A DNA stretch of 64,000 nucleotides from Rahnella bonaserana (GTDB lineage Bacteria > Pseudomonadota > Gammaproteobacteria > Enterobacterales > Enterobacteriaceae). The DNA lies in assembly GCF_019049675.1 (NCBI RefSeq), contig NZ_JAFMOW010000054.1, forward strand, positions 1 through 64,000, in the 5' to 3' direction. Shown here in pieces: positions 8,829 through 19,010 of this stretch. Position 1 is the first letter of the stretch. Each line of letters begins with the position of its first letter. Below the pieces are notes generated by a model. It was not told the origin of the DNA. It did no database searches and was given only the letters and a program-made list of their open reading frames with translations. The translations under genes were made by a program, and so were the position numbers.

Positions 8829-9005
8829 ATGCGCTGGGTCATTCCGGCAATAGCCTTACTCTTTGCATGTTATCTCCTTTGGTTATTCGGTAAACTACGA
8901 CGGTTATCGAAAACCAAAGCACGTTTGCGCAGAGCGACCTTTGTCAGGCAGGCCAAAAGCCTGCCTGTAAGGGAAACCGGCAGCATCCGACGCCGGAAGG
9001 AGTAA
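8829..9005 (+). CDS. short membrane-anchored basic protein (58 aa), hypothetical
   Basis: An uninterrupted ORF runs from the ATG at 8829, three bases after the yihI stop, to the TAA at 9003-9005, seven bases before hemN. The product would have one hydrophobic segment (WVIPAIALLFACYLLWLF, residues 3-20) followed by a very basic tail rich in Arg and Lys. The hemN ribosome-binding site overlaps its end, so yihI, this ORF and hemN could be translated as a unit. In Vibrio and Shewanella a longer DUF2489 membrane-anchored protein lies between yihI and hemN. This could be a shortened remnant or relative, which is inference only. The ribosome-binding site is weak. Confidence 0.55.
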   Translation: MRWVIPAIALLFACYLLWLFGKLRRLSKTKARLRRATFVRQAKSLPVRETGSIRRRKE

Positions 9006-9012
9006 GTCACCC

Positions 9013-10386
9013 ATGTCAGAACAGACAACCGTCTGGGATTTAGCGCTGATCCAGAAGTACAACTATTCAGGTCCGCGATACACATCCTATCCAACAGCAC
9101 TCGAATTCAGCGAAAGCTACGACGATGCGGCTTTTAAAAAAGCGGCTTCCCGCTACCCTGAGCGCTCCCTTTCTCTGTATGTGCATATCCCTTTCTGCCA
9201 TAAGCTCTGCTATTTCTGTGGCTGCAATAAACTGGTGACCCGTCAGCAGCATAAGGCCGAAGAATATCTCAATGTGCTGGAAAAAGAGATCAGTCACCGT
9301 GCGCCGCTCTTTAAGGGCCGTCAGGTCAGTCAGTTACACTGGGGCGGTGGTACTCCGACTTATCTCAATAAAGCGCAGATAAGCCGTCTGATGGGCCTTC
9401 TGCGGGCACACTTTGATATTCTCCCCGATGCAGAAATGTCACTGGAAGTGGATCCCCGCGAAATCGAGCTGGATGTGCTCGATCATCTGCGCAGCGAAGG
9501 CTTTAATCGTCTGAGCATGGGTGTGCAGGATTTCAATAAAGAAGTGCAGCGTCTGGTGAATCGCGAGCAGGATGAAGACTTCATCTTTGCGCTGATTGAA
9601 CGTGCCCGGGCGCTGGGTTTCAACTCCACCAATATCGACCTGATTTACGGTCTGCCGAAGCAAACAGCGGAAAGTTTTGCTTATACGCTGCAACGCGTGG
9701 CGCAGCTGAATCCTGATCGCCTGAGCGTGTTTAATTACGCGCATATGCCAAAACTGTTTGCCGCTCAGCGCAAAATTAAAGACGCCGATTTGCCCGGCGC
9801 AGAAGAGAAACTGAAAATTCTGCAGGAAACTATCGCCTCGCTGACTGCGTCCGGTTACCGCTTTATCGGCATGGATCACTTTGCCCGACCTGACGACGAA
9901 CTGGCGATTGCCCAGCGCGAAGGCAAACTGCACCGTAATTTCCAGGGTTATACCACGCAGGGCGACAGCGATTTACTGGGAATGGGCGTGTCAGCCATCA
10001 GCATGCTGGGCGATACCTACGGGCAAAACGAGAAAGATCTCAAAACCTATTACGCCAGAGTAGAAGAGCAGGGGAATGCGTTATGGCGCGGTCTGGAAAT
10101 GACCGATGATGATTGCCTGCGCCGCGATGTCATAAAATCGCTGATCTGCCATTTCGAGCTGAATTTCGCGGATATCGAACAGCGTTATGGTATCCGCTTC
10201 ACCGACTATTTTGCCGATGATCTGGCGCTGCTGAAGCCGCTGGCTGAAGACGGGCTGGTTGAGGTGAGCGATACGCATATACAGGTAACGCCACGCGGGC
10301 GATTGCTGATCCGTAATATCTGCATGTGCTTTGATATTTATCTGCGCCGGCAGGTACGTCAGCAGCAATTCTCCCGGGTGATCTGA
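9013..10386 (+). CDS. hemN: oxygen-independent coproporphyrinogen III dehydrogenase
   Basis: HemN is a radical SAM enzyme that converts coproporphyrinogen III to protoporphyrinogen IX without oxygen, allowing anaerobic haem synthesis. The 457-residue protein carries the iron-sulfur motif C-X3-C-X2-C-X-C at Cys62, 66, 69 and 71, a GGGTPTYL segment for S-adenosylmethionine binding, and the C-terminal HemN domain. A strong AAGGAG ribosome-binding site lies at 8996-9002. It ends at a bidirectional terminator shared with glnG. Confidence 0.97.
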   Translation: MSEQTTVWDLALIQKYNYSGPRYTSYPTALEFSESYDDAAFKKAASRYPERSLSLYVHIPFCHKLCYFCGCNKLVTRQQHKAEEYLNVLEKEISHRAPLFKGRQVSQLHWGGGTPTYLNKAQISRLMGLLRAHFDILPDAEMSLEVDPREIELDVLDHLRSEGFNRLSMGVQDFNKEVQRLVNREQDEDFIFALIERARALGFNSTNIDLIYGLPKQTAESFAYTLQRVAQLNPDRLSVFNYAHMPKLFAAQRKIKDADLPGAEEKLKILQETIASLTASGYRFIGMDHFARPDDELAIAQREGKLHRNFQGYTTQGDSDLLGMGVSAISMLGDTYGQNEKDLKTYYARVEEQGNALWRGLEMTDDDCLRRDVIKSLICHFELNFADIEQRYGIRFTDYFADDLALLKPLAEDGLVEVSDTHIQVTPRGRLLIRNICMCFDIYLRRQVRQQQFSRVI

Positions 10387-10418
10387 TTTCTTCGCAGTAA
10401 ATCTATTCACAGCAAAAT

Positions 10419-10446
10419 AAAACAGCCGCATGAGCGGCTGTTTTGT
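10419..10446. terminator. hemN/glnG bidirectional terminator
   Basis: A 9-bp stem AACAGCCGC/GCGGCTGTT over an ATGA loop is flanked by A and T runs on both sides, between two convergent genes. Confidence 0.85.
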
Positions 10447-10478
10447 TTTCTGGCGCAGGGCTTTTATTTCAGGCCCGG

Positions 10479-11891
10479 TTATTCCATACCCAGTTCTTTC
10501 AGCTTGCGGGTCAGCGTATTGCGTCCCCAGCCCAGCAAGCGCGCCGCTTCCTGTTTATGTCCCTGCGTGTGACGCAATGCCGTGGTCAGCAAAGTGCGTT
10601 CCATTTCAGGCTGCGCTTCTGACAACAGGTTTTGATGACCGGAACGCAGGGCGCGATCGGCCCATTGTGCCAGCAGCGTCGCCCAGCTGTCCGGTAAGCT
10701 CTGACCACCGGTTTCCGGGGCAGAGGTTTCAAACAGTTCGCTCGGTAAATCCTGAATCAGTACTTCCTGACCGGCCGCCATCACCGTCAGCCAGCGACAG
10801 GTGTTTTCCAGCTGGCGCACGTTGCCCGGCCACGGCAGACGAGTCAGCGCGGTTTCTGTTTCCGGATGCAGGTTTTTCGCCTCCACACCCAGTTCTTTCG
10901 CCGCCACTTGCAGGAAATAACGTGCCAGCCGCGGAATATCTTCGCGACGTTCGCGCAGCGGGGGGAGATGGACGCGGATAACGTTCAGGCGGTGGAATAA
11001 ATCCTCACGAAATTTCCCTTCCTGAACCCGTAATTCCAGATTCTGGTGAGTTGCGGCGATAATACGCACGTCCACTTTCACCGGCGCATAACCGCCCACA
11101 CGATAGAACTGTCCGTCTGCCAGCACGCGCAGAAGACGGGTTTGCACATCGAGCGGCATATCACCGATTTCATCAAGGAACAGCGTGCCATTATCCGCCT
11201 GCTCAAAACGCCCCTGGCGGATGGTGTTTGCACCAGTAAACGCCCCTTTCTCGTGGCCGAATAATTCGGATTCGATCAGGTCTTTAGGGATTGCCGCCAT
11301 GTTCAGCGCGATAAAAGGCGCTTTAGTGCGCGGGCTGTGGCGATGTAAAGCATGAGCCACAAGCTCTTTACCGGTTCCGGATTCCCCGTTAATCAGTACA
11401 CTGATTGACGAGCGGGACAAACGACCGATGATGCGAAAGACGTCCTGCATGGCTGGCGCTTCGCCGATAATATCCGCCGTCGGGCCGCTCGCAGGCTGGC
11501 TGCGTGCCGGTTGCTGTTGTTCCTGATAATGACTGATGGCGCGTTCAACCAGAGCCACTGCTTCGTCAATGTCGAAAGGTTTTGGCAGATAATCAAATGC
11601 GCCTTGCTGATAGGCACTGACCGCCGCATCCAGATCGGAGTGCGCTGTCATTATGATGACCGGAAGCATTGGGTGGCGCTGTTTAATCTGCTTTAACAGC
11701 GCTAAACCGTCCATCCCCGGCATACGGATATCTGATAACAAAACGTCAGGGGTTTGAGTCGCAATGGCATCAAGCACTTCATTGCCGCTGTCAAACGTGG
11801 TGCAGGTCAAACCGGCTCCAGTGAGCGCACGTTCAAGTACCCAGCGGATGGAGCTATCGTCATCGACGATCCAGACTATCCCTCGTTGCAT
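10479..11891 (-). CDS. glnG: nitrogen regulation response regulator NtrC
   Basis: NtrC is the sigma-54 activator of nitrogen-limitation genes, phosphorylated by NtrB. The 470-residue protein has a receiver domain with phospho-acceptor Asp54 and the KPFD loop, an AAA+ domain with Walker A GESGTGKE and the sigma-54 loop GAFTGA, and a Fis-type helix-turn-helix (EAARLLGWGRNTLTRKLKELG) at the C-terminus. The start at 11891 (MQRGIVWIVDDDSS) matches E. coli; 30 residues of in-frame upstream extension fall in glnL. It is the last gene of glnA-glnL-glnG, seven bases after glnL. Confidence 0.98.
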   Translation of the reverse strand: MQRGIVWIVDDDSSIRWVLERALTGAGLTCTTFDSGNEVLDAIATQTPDVLLSDIRMPGMDGLALLKQIKQRHPMLPVIIMTAHSDLDAAVSAYQQGAFDYLPKPFDIDEAVALVERAISHYQEQQQPARSQPASGPTADIIGEAPAMQDVFRIIGRLSRSSISVLINGESGTGKELVAHALHRHSPRTKAPFIALNMAAIPKDLIESELFGHEKGAFTGANTIRQGRFEQADNGTLFLDEIGDMPLDVQTRLLRVLADGQFYRVGGYAPVKVDVRIIAATHQNLELRVQEGKFREDLFHRLNVIRVHLPPLRERREDIPRLARYFLQVAAKELGVEAKNLHPETETALTRLPWPGNVRQLENTCRWLTVMAAGQEVLIQDLPSELFETSAPETGGQSLPDSWATLLAQWADRALRSGHQNLLSEAQPEMERTLLTTALRHTQGHKQEAARLLGWGRNTLTRKLKELGME

Positions 11892-11898
11892 AAGAACC

Positions 11899-12948
11899 TC
11901 ACTGGCGAATAGGCAGGAAAACCGAGAATTCGGTATGTCCTGGCCAACTGTTAAATTCAACTTTACCCGAATGCTGGTCAATCAAACTGCGCGCGATAGA
12001 AAGGCCCAGTCCGGTGCCCCCTTCGCGGCCACTGACCATGGGGTAAAAAAGAGTGTCCTGCAAATGTGCCGGTACGCCGGGGCCGTCATCTTCAATATCG
12101 ATGCGTGCCGCCAGACGATAACGCACGCCGTGTAACGTAATCTGGAAAGCAGTCCGCGTACGCAATGTTATTGTGCCGCCTTCCTCCCCCAGCGCCTGCA
12201 AGGCATTGCGGGTGATATTCAATAAAATCTGTTCTATCTGATCGGGGTCGTGTGCCAGTTCTGGCAGGCTCGGGTCATAGTCCCGCACCAGCTGAACGTT
12301 ATCGGGTTTTTCCATCGACACCAGCTGACAAACGCGCTCTGCAACCTGGTGAATACTTTGTGTCACATGCTGGCTCGGACGTTGCGGGCCCAGCAATCTG
12401 TCGACCAGATTACGCAGACGGTCAGCCTGCTCAATAATGACTTTGGTGTATTCCAGCAAGGCAGGATCAGGCAGTGCTCTGGATAACAACTGTGCCGCAC
12501 CACGCAAACCGCCTAGCGGATTTTTAATTTCATGTGCGAGACCGCGGATTAAGTCGCGGGCTGCAACCTGTTGAGCATGCTGCAATTGTTCCTGGCTCAG
12601 ACGTCGCTGATTATCCATCGGCGCCAGTTCGACCAGAATAAAACCTTCCGGCAGCATCTGTGCGGTCAGCGACAACACATGAGCGCGGCCATCGACGACT
12701 AAAGTCACTTCGCTGTCGGTAAAGCCCTGTCCGGCAGTCAGACTTTCACGCATTAACTCGATGTTCAGCGAAAAATATCCCACCAGCTCTGGCAAAGGGG
12801 TGCCAAAAAGTTTACGGGAACTTTGCGCCAGTAATTGCTGGGCCGCCGGATTGGCGTAATGCACAGCCAAATCGTCGTCCAACAGCAGAACGCTGTTGAT
12901 TAAAGAATTCAGGATCTGCCCAGCATCGGGCAGCTTGCCAGTTGCCAT
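11899..12948 (-). CDS. glnL: nitrogen regulation sensor histidine kinase NtrB
   Basis: NtrB phosphorylates NtrC under nitrogen limitation and, together with PII, removes the phosphate under excess. The 349-residue protein has an N-terminal PAS domain, the phosphorylated His139 in [13 protein letters not shown], and a HATPase domain with the N box ([11 protein letters not shown]), DDGPGV and [10 protein letters not shown] boxes. The start at 12948 ([10 protein letters not shown]) matches E. coli; ten more in-frame residues reach into the NtrC-site region and are unlikely. No membrane segment is present, as expected for this cytoplasmic kinase. Confidence 0.98.
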   Translation of the reverse strand: MATGKLPDAGQILNSLINSVLLLDDDLAVHYANPAAQQLLAQSSRKLFGTPLPELVGYFSLNIELMRESLTAGQGFTDSEVTLVVDGRAHVLSLTAQMLPEGFILVELAPMDNQRRLSQEQLQHAQQVAARDLIRGLAHEIKNPLGGLRGAAQLLSRALPDPALLEYTKVIIEQADRLRNLVDRLLGPQRPSQHVTQSIHQVAERVCQLVSMEKPDNVQLVRDYDPSLPELAHDPDQIEQILLNITRNALQALGEEGGTITLRTRTAFQITLHGVRYRLAARIDIEDDGPGVPAHLQDTLFYPMVSGREGGTGLGLSIARSLIDQHSGKVEFNSWPGHTEFSVFLPIRQ

Positions 12949-12960
12949 ACCGCAGTCTCC

Positions 12961-12977
12961 CGCACCTGATTGGTGCA
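12961..12977 (-). promoter_or_regulatory. NtrC operator at glnL promoter
   Basis: CGCACCTGATTGGTGCA is a near-palindromic match to the NtrC site (TGCACCA-N3-TGGTGCA), about 13 bp before the glnL start. In E. coli NtrC represses the secondary glnL promoter from such a site. Confidence 0.75.
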
Positions 12978-13038
12978 TTTTATCTCGCTACCCGGCGAAA
13001 ACACGGGGCTGAGGGGTTAAGCAGGAAAGAGTGTGGAG

Positions 13039-13063
13039 AAAAAAGCCCATCCGGAGATGGGCT
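13039..13063 (-). terminator. glnA terminator
   Basis: On the minus strand an 8-bp stem AGCCCATC/GATGGGCT with a 4-nt loop is followed by a T run (13039-13043). It lies between glnA and glnL and probably reduces, rather than abolishes, read-through to glnLG. Confidence 0.8.
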
Positions 13064-13198
13064 GAAAGTTTCCACGGCAACAAATAAAATCGTCTTACTT
13101 AATTTTGACGCTGAAGGGTTTGTTCATGCAGACCTCCAGTCGGGTATTTCTCTCAGCGCCCGTCTTCTGACTGGCGCTGAGTTCAGCAGCTAAATTTA

Positions 13199-14608
13199 TT
13201 AGACGCTGTAGTACAGTTCGAACTCAACCGGATGCGGAGTCATACGCACGCGATCCATTTCTTCTTTACGCAGACCGATGTAAGCATCGATAGCGTCGTC
13301 AGTGAACACGCCGCCACGGGTCAGGAACTCGCGGTCTTCGTTCAGTGCGTTCAGCGCTTCTTCCAGTGAACCTGCAACTTTTGGAATTTCTGCTTCTTCT
13401 TCCGGTGGCAGGTCATACAGGTTTTTGTCCATCGCATCGCCAGGGTGGATCTTGTTGATGATACCGTCCAGGCCAGCCATCATCAGTGCAGCAAACGCCA
13501 GGTATGGGTTTGCCGCTGGGTCAGGGAAGCGTGCTTCGATACGCATCGCTTTAGGCGTTGATACGTGTGGAATACGGATGGATGCAGAACGGTTACGCGC
13601 AGAGTAAGCCAGCATAACTGGCGCTTCGTAGCCCGGGACCAAACGCTTGTAGGAGTTGGTAGTCGGGTTAGCGTAGGCGTTGATCGCTTTAGCGTGTTTG
13701 ATGATACCGCCGATGTAGAACAGTGCCATTTCAGACAGGCCGCCGTATTTGTCGCCAGCGAACAGGTTGTTACCGTTCTTGGACAGAGACATGTGGCAGT
13801 GCATACCGGAACCGTTATCGCCAAACATTGGTTTTGGCATGAAGGTCGCAGTTTTGCCAAATGCGTGAGCCACGTTGTGAACCACGTATTTGTAGATTTG
13901 GATTTCGTCAGCTTTTTTGGTCAGGGTATTGAAGCGGGTTGCCACTTCGTTCTGACCAGCAGTTGCCACTTCGTGGTGGTGAGCTTCAACAACCAGACCC
14001 ATTTCTTCCATGGTCAGACACATGGTAGAACGCAGATCCTGAGAGGAGTCGACCGGAGGAACCGGGAAGTAACCGCCTTTTACTGCAGGACGGTGGCCTT
14101 TGTTGCCGCCTTCGTATTTGGTGCTTGAGTTCCATGCGCCTTCGATATCATCGATAGCCACGTGAGAACCGGAGATGCTGCTGCCGAAGCGCACATCATC
14201 AAACAGGAAGAACTCTGGCTCTGGCCCGAACAGAACGGTGTCCGCGATACCGGAAGAGCGCAGGAAATCTTCTGCACGTTTTGCGGTAGAACGTGGGTCG
14301 CGGTCATAACCTTGCAGCGTAGTTGGCTCAAGGATGTCGCAACGAATGATCAGCGTGGTTTCTTCGTAGAACGGGTCAAGAACAGCAGTGCTCGCATCTG
14401 GCATCAAAACCATGTCAGATTCGTTAATGCCTTTCCAGCCACCGATTGAAGAGCCATCAAACATTTTGCCTTCTTCGAAGAAGTCAGCGCTAACCTGGTG
14501 TGCAGGAATGGTGACGTGCTGCTCTTTGCCTTTGGTATCTGTGAAACGTAAATCTACGAATTTCACTTCATGCTCATTCAGCATCGTCAAAACGTGTTCA
14601 GCGGACAT
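13199..14608 (-). CDS. glnA: glutamine synthetase, type I
   Basis: GlnA makes glutamine from glutamate, ammonia and ATP and is a dodecameric enzyme central to nitrogen assimilation. The 469-residue protein has the beta-grasp N-terminal signature ([11 protein letters not shown]), the ATP-binding segment ([14 protein letters not shown]), the catalytic NRSASIRIP loop, and the adenylylation tyrosine within [10 protein letters not shown]. This makes it a regulated GSI-beta enzyme. It heads the glnALG operon and is controlled by the sigma-54 promoter and NtrC sites upstream. It is divergent from typA. Confidence 0.98.
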   Translation of the reverse strand: MSAEHVLTMLNEHEVKFVDLRFTDTKGKEQHVTIPAHQVSADFFEEGKMFDGSSIGGWKGINESDMVLMPDASTAVLDPFYEETTLIIRCDILEPTTLQGYDRDPRSTAKRAEDFLRSSGIADTVLFGPEPEFFLFDDVRFGSSISGSHVAIDDIEGAWNSSTKYEGGNKGHRPAVKGGYFPVPPVDSSQDLRSTMCLTMEEMGLVVEAHHHEVATAGQNEVATRFNTLTKKADEIQIYKYVVHNVAHAFGKTATFMPKPMFGDNGSGMHCHMSLSKNGNNLFAGDKYGGLSEMALFYIGGIIKHAKAINAYANPTTNSYKRLVPGYEAPVMLAYSARNRSASIRIPHVSTPKAMRIEARFPDPAANPYLAFAALMMAGLDGIINKIHPGDAMDKNLYDLPPEEEAEIPKVAGSLEEALNALNEDREFLTRGGVFTDDAIDAYIGLRKEEMDRVRMTPHPVEFELYYSV

Positions 14609-14777
14609 ACTAGTTCTCCCGAATTTCTCATTATCGTCGTGGAACGAATAACCATTTTTGGTCTTTAGTTGGAAATAACAGCTTTACTTGAACTGGCGTG
14701 TGGACTGAACAGCGCTATTATTTGACTGGTCAGACGCTTCACCCTGTAAAAACTTTTTTTTACCCTAAAAACTATTA

Positions 14778-14793
14778 GCGAAAAGTGTGCCAA
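14778..14793 (-). promoter_or_regulatory. glnAp2 sigma-54 promoter
   Basis: On the minus strand TTGGCACACTTTTCGC matches the -24/-12 sigma-54 consensus and is nearly identical to E. coli glnAp2 as I recall it. The inferred start is near 14766. Confidence 0.9.
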
Positions 14794-14866
14794 CTTTGAG
14801 AAAATGCAAACAACGCCATTTTACAGGGCTCTTGCACTCGATAAGTATGCACCATAACGTAATTTC

Positions 14867-14915
14867 TGCACTATAATGGTGCTAACTCTGAGATGCATGG
14901 CACCAAAACGGTGCG
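14867..14915 (-). promoter_or_regulatory. two NtrC enhancer sites of glnA
   Basis: Two 17-bp NtrC sites occur at 14867-14883 (TGCACTATAATGGTGCT) and 14899-14915 (GGCACCAAAACGGTGCG). Their centres are 32 bp apart and about 109 and 141 bp before the inferred glnAp2 start, matching the E. coli enhancer geometry. The rest of the 14609-15065 intergenic stretch holds no gene. Confidence 0.9.
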
Positions 14916-15004
14916 TCATAATGGTTCAGTGGTCTTTTTGCACCGTGAAAGGGATCACAAAGTAACCATCCACAAGTTGTTTCATCAAGATCCTTGTGAT
15001 CTTG

Positions 15005-15033
15005 TTTAGAACCTCGCTTAATACGTGTACAAT
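15005..15033 (+). promoter_or_regulatory. typA promoter (sigma-70)
   Basis: TTTAGA and TACAAT are separated by 17 nt, and the -10 ends 32 bp before the GTG start of typA. Confidence 0.6.
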
Positions 15034-15065
15034 AGCGCGCTATTTCTAATGCCTGAGGCAAAGCT

Positions 15066-16889
15066 GTGATCGAAAATTTGCGTAACATCGCCATTATTGC
15101 CCACGTTGACCATGGTAAAACCACCCTGGTCGACAAGCTGCTGCAACAATCCGGTACTTTCGGAGAGCGTGTAGAAGCCACTGAACGCGTAATGGACTCC
15201 AACGATTTGGAGAAAGAGCGTGGGATTACCATCCTCGCAAAAAACACCGCCATTAATTGGAAAGACTACCGCATCAACATCGTGGATACCCCAGGACACG
15301 CCGACTTCGGCGGTGAGGTAGAGCGTGTGATGTCAATGGTCGACTCGGTGCTGCTGGTTGTGGATGCAATGGATGGCCCAATGCCGCAAACCCGTTTCGT
15401 GACCAAAAAAGCATTCGCTAATGGTCTGAAACCGATCGTGGTAATCAACAAGGTTGACCGCCCTGGCGCGCGTCCTGACTGGGTTGTTGATCAGGTCTTT
15501 GACCTGTTCGTAAACCTGGACGCAACCGACGAACAACTCGATTTCCCAATCATCTATGCATCAGCATTGATGGGTATCGCGGGTAACGACCATAACGATA
15601 TGGCCGAAGACATGACCCCGCTGTACCAGGCGATCGTTGACCACGTATCTCCGCCACAAGTTGAGATGGATGCACCTTTCCAGATGCAGATCTCTCAACT
15701 GGACTACAACAACTATGTTGGCGTCATCGGCATCGGCCGCATCAAACGCGGTACCGTTAAGCCTAACCAGCAAATCACTGTCATCGACAGCGAAGGCAAA
15801 ACCCGTAACGGTAAAGTCGGTAAAGTTCTGACCCACATGGGTCTTGAGCGTATCGAAGCCACCGTTGCTGAAGCGGGCGACATCATCGCAATCACCGGCC
15901 TGGGCGAACTGAACATCTCCGACACAATCTGTGATCCGGCGAATGTTGAAGCTCTGCCAGCGCTGAGCGTTGATGAACCAACAGTGACCATGTACTTCAA
16001 CGTAAACACCTCTCCGTTCTGTGGTAAAGAAGGTAAGTATGTGACTTCACGTCAGATCCTTGACCGTCTGAACAAAGAACTGGTGCACAACGTTGCATTG
16101 CGTGTTGAAGAAACTGAAGATGCTGATGCATTCCGCGTTTCAGGCCGTGGTGAACTTCACCTGTCGGTTCTGATCGAAAACATGCGTCGTGAAGGTTTCG
16201 AGCTGGCGGTTTCCCGTCCTAAAGTAATCAACCGTAAAATCGATGGCCGCATGCAAGAGCCATTCGAGAACGTGACACTGGATATCGAAGAGCAACACCA
16301 GGGTTCTGTAATGCAGGCCATGGGTGAGCGTAAAGGCGATGTCAAAGACATGATCCCAGACGGCAAAGGTCGTATCCGTCTTGATTACCTGATCCCTGCA
16401 CGTGGCCTGATCGGCTTCCGTACAGAATTCATGACCATGACTTCTGGTACCGGTCTGCTGTACTCCACGTTCAGCCATTACGATGACGTTCGTCCAGGCG
16501 AAATCGGCCAGCGTCAGAACGGCGTGCTGATCTCCAACGGTCAGGGTAAAGCAGTTGCGTTCGCACTGTTCAGCCTGCAAGACCGCGGTAAATTGTTCCT
16601 GGGCCACGGCGCAGAAGTGTATGAAGGCCAGATCATCGGTATTCACTCACGTTCTAACGACCTGACCGTGAACTGCCTGACCGGTAAGAAACTGACCAAC
16701 ATGCGTGCGTCCGGTACTGACGAAGCCACAACTCTGGTTCCTGCTATCAAAATGTCTCTGGAGCAAGCTCTGGAATTCATCGATGATGACGAACTGGTCG
16801 AAGTGACTCCTCTGTCCGTGCGTATCCGTAAACGTCACCTGACCGAGAACGATCGTAAACGTGCTATGCGTGGTCCTAAAGAAGGTTAA
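15066..16889 (+). CDS. typA: ribosome-associated GTPase TypA/BipA
   Basis: TypA is a translation-factor-like GTPase that helps 50S assembly, especially at low temperature, and influences stress and virulence responses. The 607-residue protein has G1 AHVDHGKT (12-19), a KERGITI switch region, [12 protein letters not shown] (G3) and NKVD (G4), followed by EF-G-like domains III and V and the TypA-specific C-terminal domain. The start codon is GTG at 15066, with a GAGG ribosome-binding site at 15055; the encoded [17 protein letters not shown] matches E. coli. It is divergent from glnA, as in E. coli. Confidence 0.98.
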   Translation: MIENLRNIAIIAHVDHGKTTLVDKLLQQSGTFGERVEATERVMDSNDLEKERGITILAKNTAINWKDYRINIVDTPGHADFGGEVERVMSMVDSVLLVVDAMDGPMPQTRFVTKKAFANGLKPIVVINKVDRPGARPDWVVDQVFDLFVNLDATDEQLDFPIIYASALMGIAGNDHNDMAEDMTPLYQAIVDHVSPPQVEMDAPFQMQISQLDYNNYVGVIGIGRIKRGTVKPNQQITVIDSEGKTRNGKVGKVLTHMGLERIEATVAEAGDIIAITGLGELNISDTICDPANVEALPALSVDEPTVTMYFNVNTSPFCGKEGKYVTSRQILDRLNKELVHNVALRVEETEDADAFRVSGRGELHLSVLIENMRREGFELAVSRPKVINRKIDGRMQEPFENVTLDIEEQHQGSVMQAMGERKGDVKDMIPDGKGRIRLDYLIPARGLIGFRTEFMTMTSGTGLLYSTFSHYDDVRPGEIGQRQNGVLISNGQGKAVAFALFSLQDRGKLFLGHGAEVYEGQIIGIHSRSNDLTVNCLTGKKLTNMRASGTDEATTLVPAIKMSLEQALEFIDDDELVEVTPLSVRIRKRHLTENDRKRAMRGPKEG

Positions 16890-16916
16890 TCTTCTTTAAC
16901 GCTTGCCGTTACACAG

Positions 16917-16950
16917 AAACAGGGTGCCTTTGGGTACCCTGTTTTTTTTT
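16917..16950 (+). terminator. typA terminator
   Basis: A 12-bp stem with one G-U pair (AAACAGGGTGCC/GGTACCCTGTTT) is followed by a T run, about 27 nt after the typA stop. Confidence 0.85.
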
Positions 16951-17052
16951 GTCTTTTTTCTAACGCTGAGGTAAACGCCGCAACTCTGTCACTGTTCAGG
17001 TGTACGTTTTACCGCTAAAGTTAAAAGTCATCTTTGAAATCAGGAGCGTGCA

Positions 17053-17640
17053 ATGCTGTACATTTTTGATATGGGAAACGTCATTATTGATATTGATTTC
17101 AAACGTGTCCTTGGCGTGTGGAGCCATCTCAGCGGAACGCCGCTGGCAACGCTGACCGAGCGTTTCAAAATGGGCGAGGTGTTCCAGCAGCACGAGCGGG
17201 GTGAAATCAGCGATGAGCAGTTTGCCGCCGATCTGTGTAATGAAATGGGCATAGCGCTCAGCTTTGAGCAGTTCAGTGCGGGCTGGCACGCCGTTTTCGT
17301 CGGTTTGCGTCCTGAAGTCATCACTTTATTCCAGAAGCTGCGCGAAGAAGGTCATCGCGTTGTCGTGCTCTCAAATACTAACCGCTTACATCTGGATTTC
17401 TGGCCGCAGCACTATCCGGAAATCGAAGCCAATACCGATGCGATGTATCTCTCGCAAAATCTGGGTATGCGCAAACCTGAACCGGAAATTTTCCAGCATG
17501 TACTGGAGAAAGAAGGATTCACCGCCGATCAGGCCGTGTTCTTTGATGATGTTGCCGAAAACATCGAGGCTGCCCGGGCTGCAGGCATAGAGTCTGTATG
17601 GGTGGAAGATAACCAGACGGTACCGAAATACTTTTCCTGA
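17053..17640 (+). CDS. yihX: HAD-family glucose-1-phosphatase YihX
   Basis: In E. coli, YihX dephosphorylates alpha-D-glucose-1-phosphate and is a haloacid-dehalogenase-superfamily enzyme. The 195-residue protein has motif I FDMGN with nucleophile Asp6, motif [10 protein letters not shown], a lysine-containing motif III ([10 protein letters not shown]), and motif [14 protein letters not shown]. Length and cap arrangement match E. coli YihX (199 aa). It is followed after 11 nt by yihY and then dtd and fabY, all on the same strand with short gaps, suggesting one operon. Confidence 0.94.
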   Translation: MLYIFDMGNVIIDIDFKRVLGVWSHLSGTPLATLTERFKMGEVFQQHERGEISDEQFAADLCNEMGIALSFEQFSAGWHAVFVGLRPEVITLFQKLREEGHRVVVLSNTNRLHLDFWPQHYPEIEANTDAMYLSQNLGMRKPEPEIFQHVLEKEGFTADQAVFFDDVAENIEAARAAGIESVWVEDNQTVPKYFS

Positions 17641-17651
17641 AGGATGTACGG

Positions 17652-18521
17652 ATGCACAAAAGGGCATTGAGCCACTACCCAAAATCATTATGGAAATTCA
17701 CAGTCCTGCTCTTAAAGCGCTCAGATAAGGATGGCCTGACGCTTCTGGCGGGCCATTTAGCCTATGTTTCTTTGCTTTCTCTGGTTCCGCTAATCGCCGT
17801 GGTATTTTCGCTGTTCGCGCTATTTCCGGTGTTTTCGGATATCAGTGCACAGCTGAAAACTTTCATTTTTTCTAACTTCATGCCGGCAACGGGCAATACC
17901 ATTCAGCGCTATCTCGAACAGTTTGTTGCCAACTCCAGCAAAATGACGGCGGTGGGTACCTGTGGATTAATTGTCACCGCATTGCTCCTGATAGCGTCAG
18001 TGGACAGCGTGCTGAACAAAATTTGGGACAGTAAAACCAAGCGCCCGATTGTGTTCTCATTCGCGGTGTACTGGATGGTACTAACGCTCGGGCCCATTCT
18101 TCTGGTGGCCAGCGTGGCGGTCAGTTCTTATCTGCTCTCCCTGAACTGGCTTAACCTCAGCGGCGTGCATTCCCTCATCGACCATGCGCTGCGGATCCTG
18201 CCTTTGCTGATTTCCTGGGTGACGTTCTGGCTCTTATATCAGGTCGTGCCCACGGTGAGAGTTCCGGCAAAGGATGCACTGGTTGGCGCCCTGGTTTCCG
18301 GTGCCTTATTTGAGCTGAGTAAAAAAATCTTCACCTTGTATATTCAGCTTTTCCCATCGTATCAGTTGATTTACGGTGTACTGGCTGTGATCCCCATTTT
18401 ATTTCTCTGGGTCTATGTCAGCTGGTGTATCGTGCTTCTTGGCGCAGAAATTACCGTCACGCTTGGCGAGTTTCGTTCTGTGAGAAAATTGCAGTCTGCT
18501 CAATACAAGGCAGAAGAATAA
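17652..18521 (+). CDS. yihY: YihY/BrkB family inner membrane protein
   Basis: This integral membrane protein was formerly called RNase BN, an assignment later withdrawn; its function is unknown. The 289-residue sequence has about six hydrophobic segments (for example 36-60, 95-115, 135-160, 180-200, 210-230, 245-265), the [20 protein letters not shown] motif after the basic N-terminus, and a short charged C-terminal tail. It lies between yihX and dtd, as in E. coli. Confidence 0.92.
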   Translation: MHKRALSHYPKSLWKFTVLLLKRSDKDGLTLLAGHLAYVSLLSLVPLIAVVFSLFALFPVFSDISAQLKTFIFSNFMPATGNTIQRYLEQFVANSSKMTAVGTCGLIVTALLLIASVDSVLNKIWDSKTKRPIVFSFAVYWMVLTLGPILLVASVAVSSYLLSLNWLNLSGVHSLIDHALRILPLLISWVTFWLLYQVVPTVRVPAKDALVGALVSGALFELSKKIFTLYIQLFPSYQLIYGVLAVIPILFLWVYVSWCIVLLGAEITVTLGEFRSVRKLQSAQYKAEE

Positions 18522-18539
18522 TCAGTCCGAAGGATTTGT

Positions 18540-18977
18540 ATGATTGCGTTAATTCAGCGGGTATTGAATGCCAGCGTGACTATCGATGGCGACGTTTGCG
18601 GCCAGATAGGGCCGGGATTACTGGTTTTACTGGGTGTTGAACAGGGCGATGACGAGCAAAAAGCCAAACGCCTTTGCGAACGGGTGATCGGGTACCGAAT
18701 TTTCGGTGACGAAAATGACAAAATGAACCTTAACGTGCAGCAGGCTGGCGGCAGCCTGCTGGTTGTGTCGCAGTTCACACTGGCGGCTGATACACAAAAA
18801 GGCATGCGTCCGGGTTTTTCTCGTGGCGCTGAACCCCAGGAAGCCGACCGGTTGTATCAGTATTTTTGCGGGCAGTGTCGTGAGAAAGGCATTGTGACAG
18901 AAACCGGGCGTTTCGCTGCGGATATGAAAGTGGCACTGGTGAACGACGGACCGGTGACCTTCTGGCTACAAGTCTGA
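18540..18977 (+). CDS. dtd: D-aminoacyl-tRNA deacylase
   Basis: Dtd hydrolyses D-aminoacyl-tRNAs (and Gly-tRNA-Ala), a proofreading step that keeps D-amino acids out of proteins. The 145-residue protein has the catalytic SQFTLAAD motif (77-84) and the cross-subunit NDGPVTFWL motif (135-143) with its Gly-cisPro. It functions as a homodimer. The ATG follows a GAAGGA ribosome-binding site, 18 nt after the yihY stop. Confidence 0.97.
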   Translation: MIALIQRVLNASVTIDGDVCGQIGPGLLVLLGVEQGDDEQKAKRLCERVIGYRIFGDENDKMNLNVQQAGGSLLVVSQFTLAADTQKGMRPGFSRGAEPQEADRLYQYFCGQCREKGIVTETGRFAADMKVALVNDGPVTFWLQV

Positions 18978-19010
18978 TCGATAAGGCATAACGCCGGAGA
19001 GAAAGCATCT

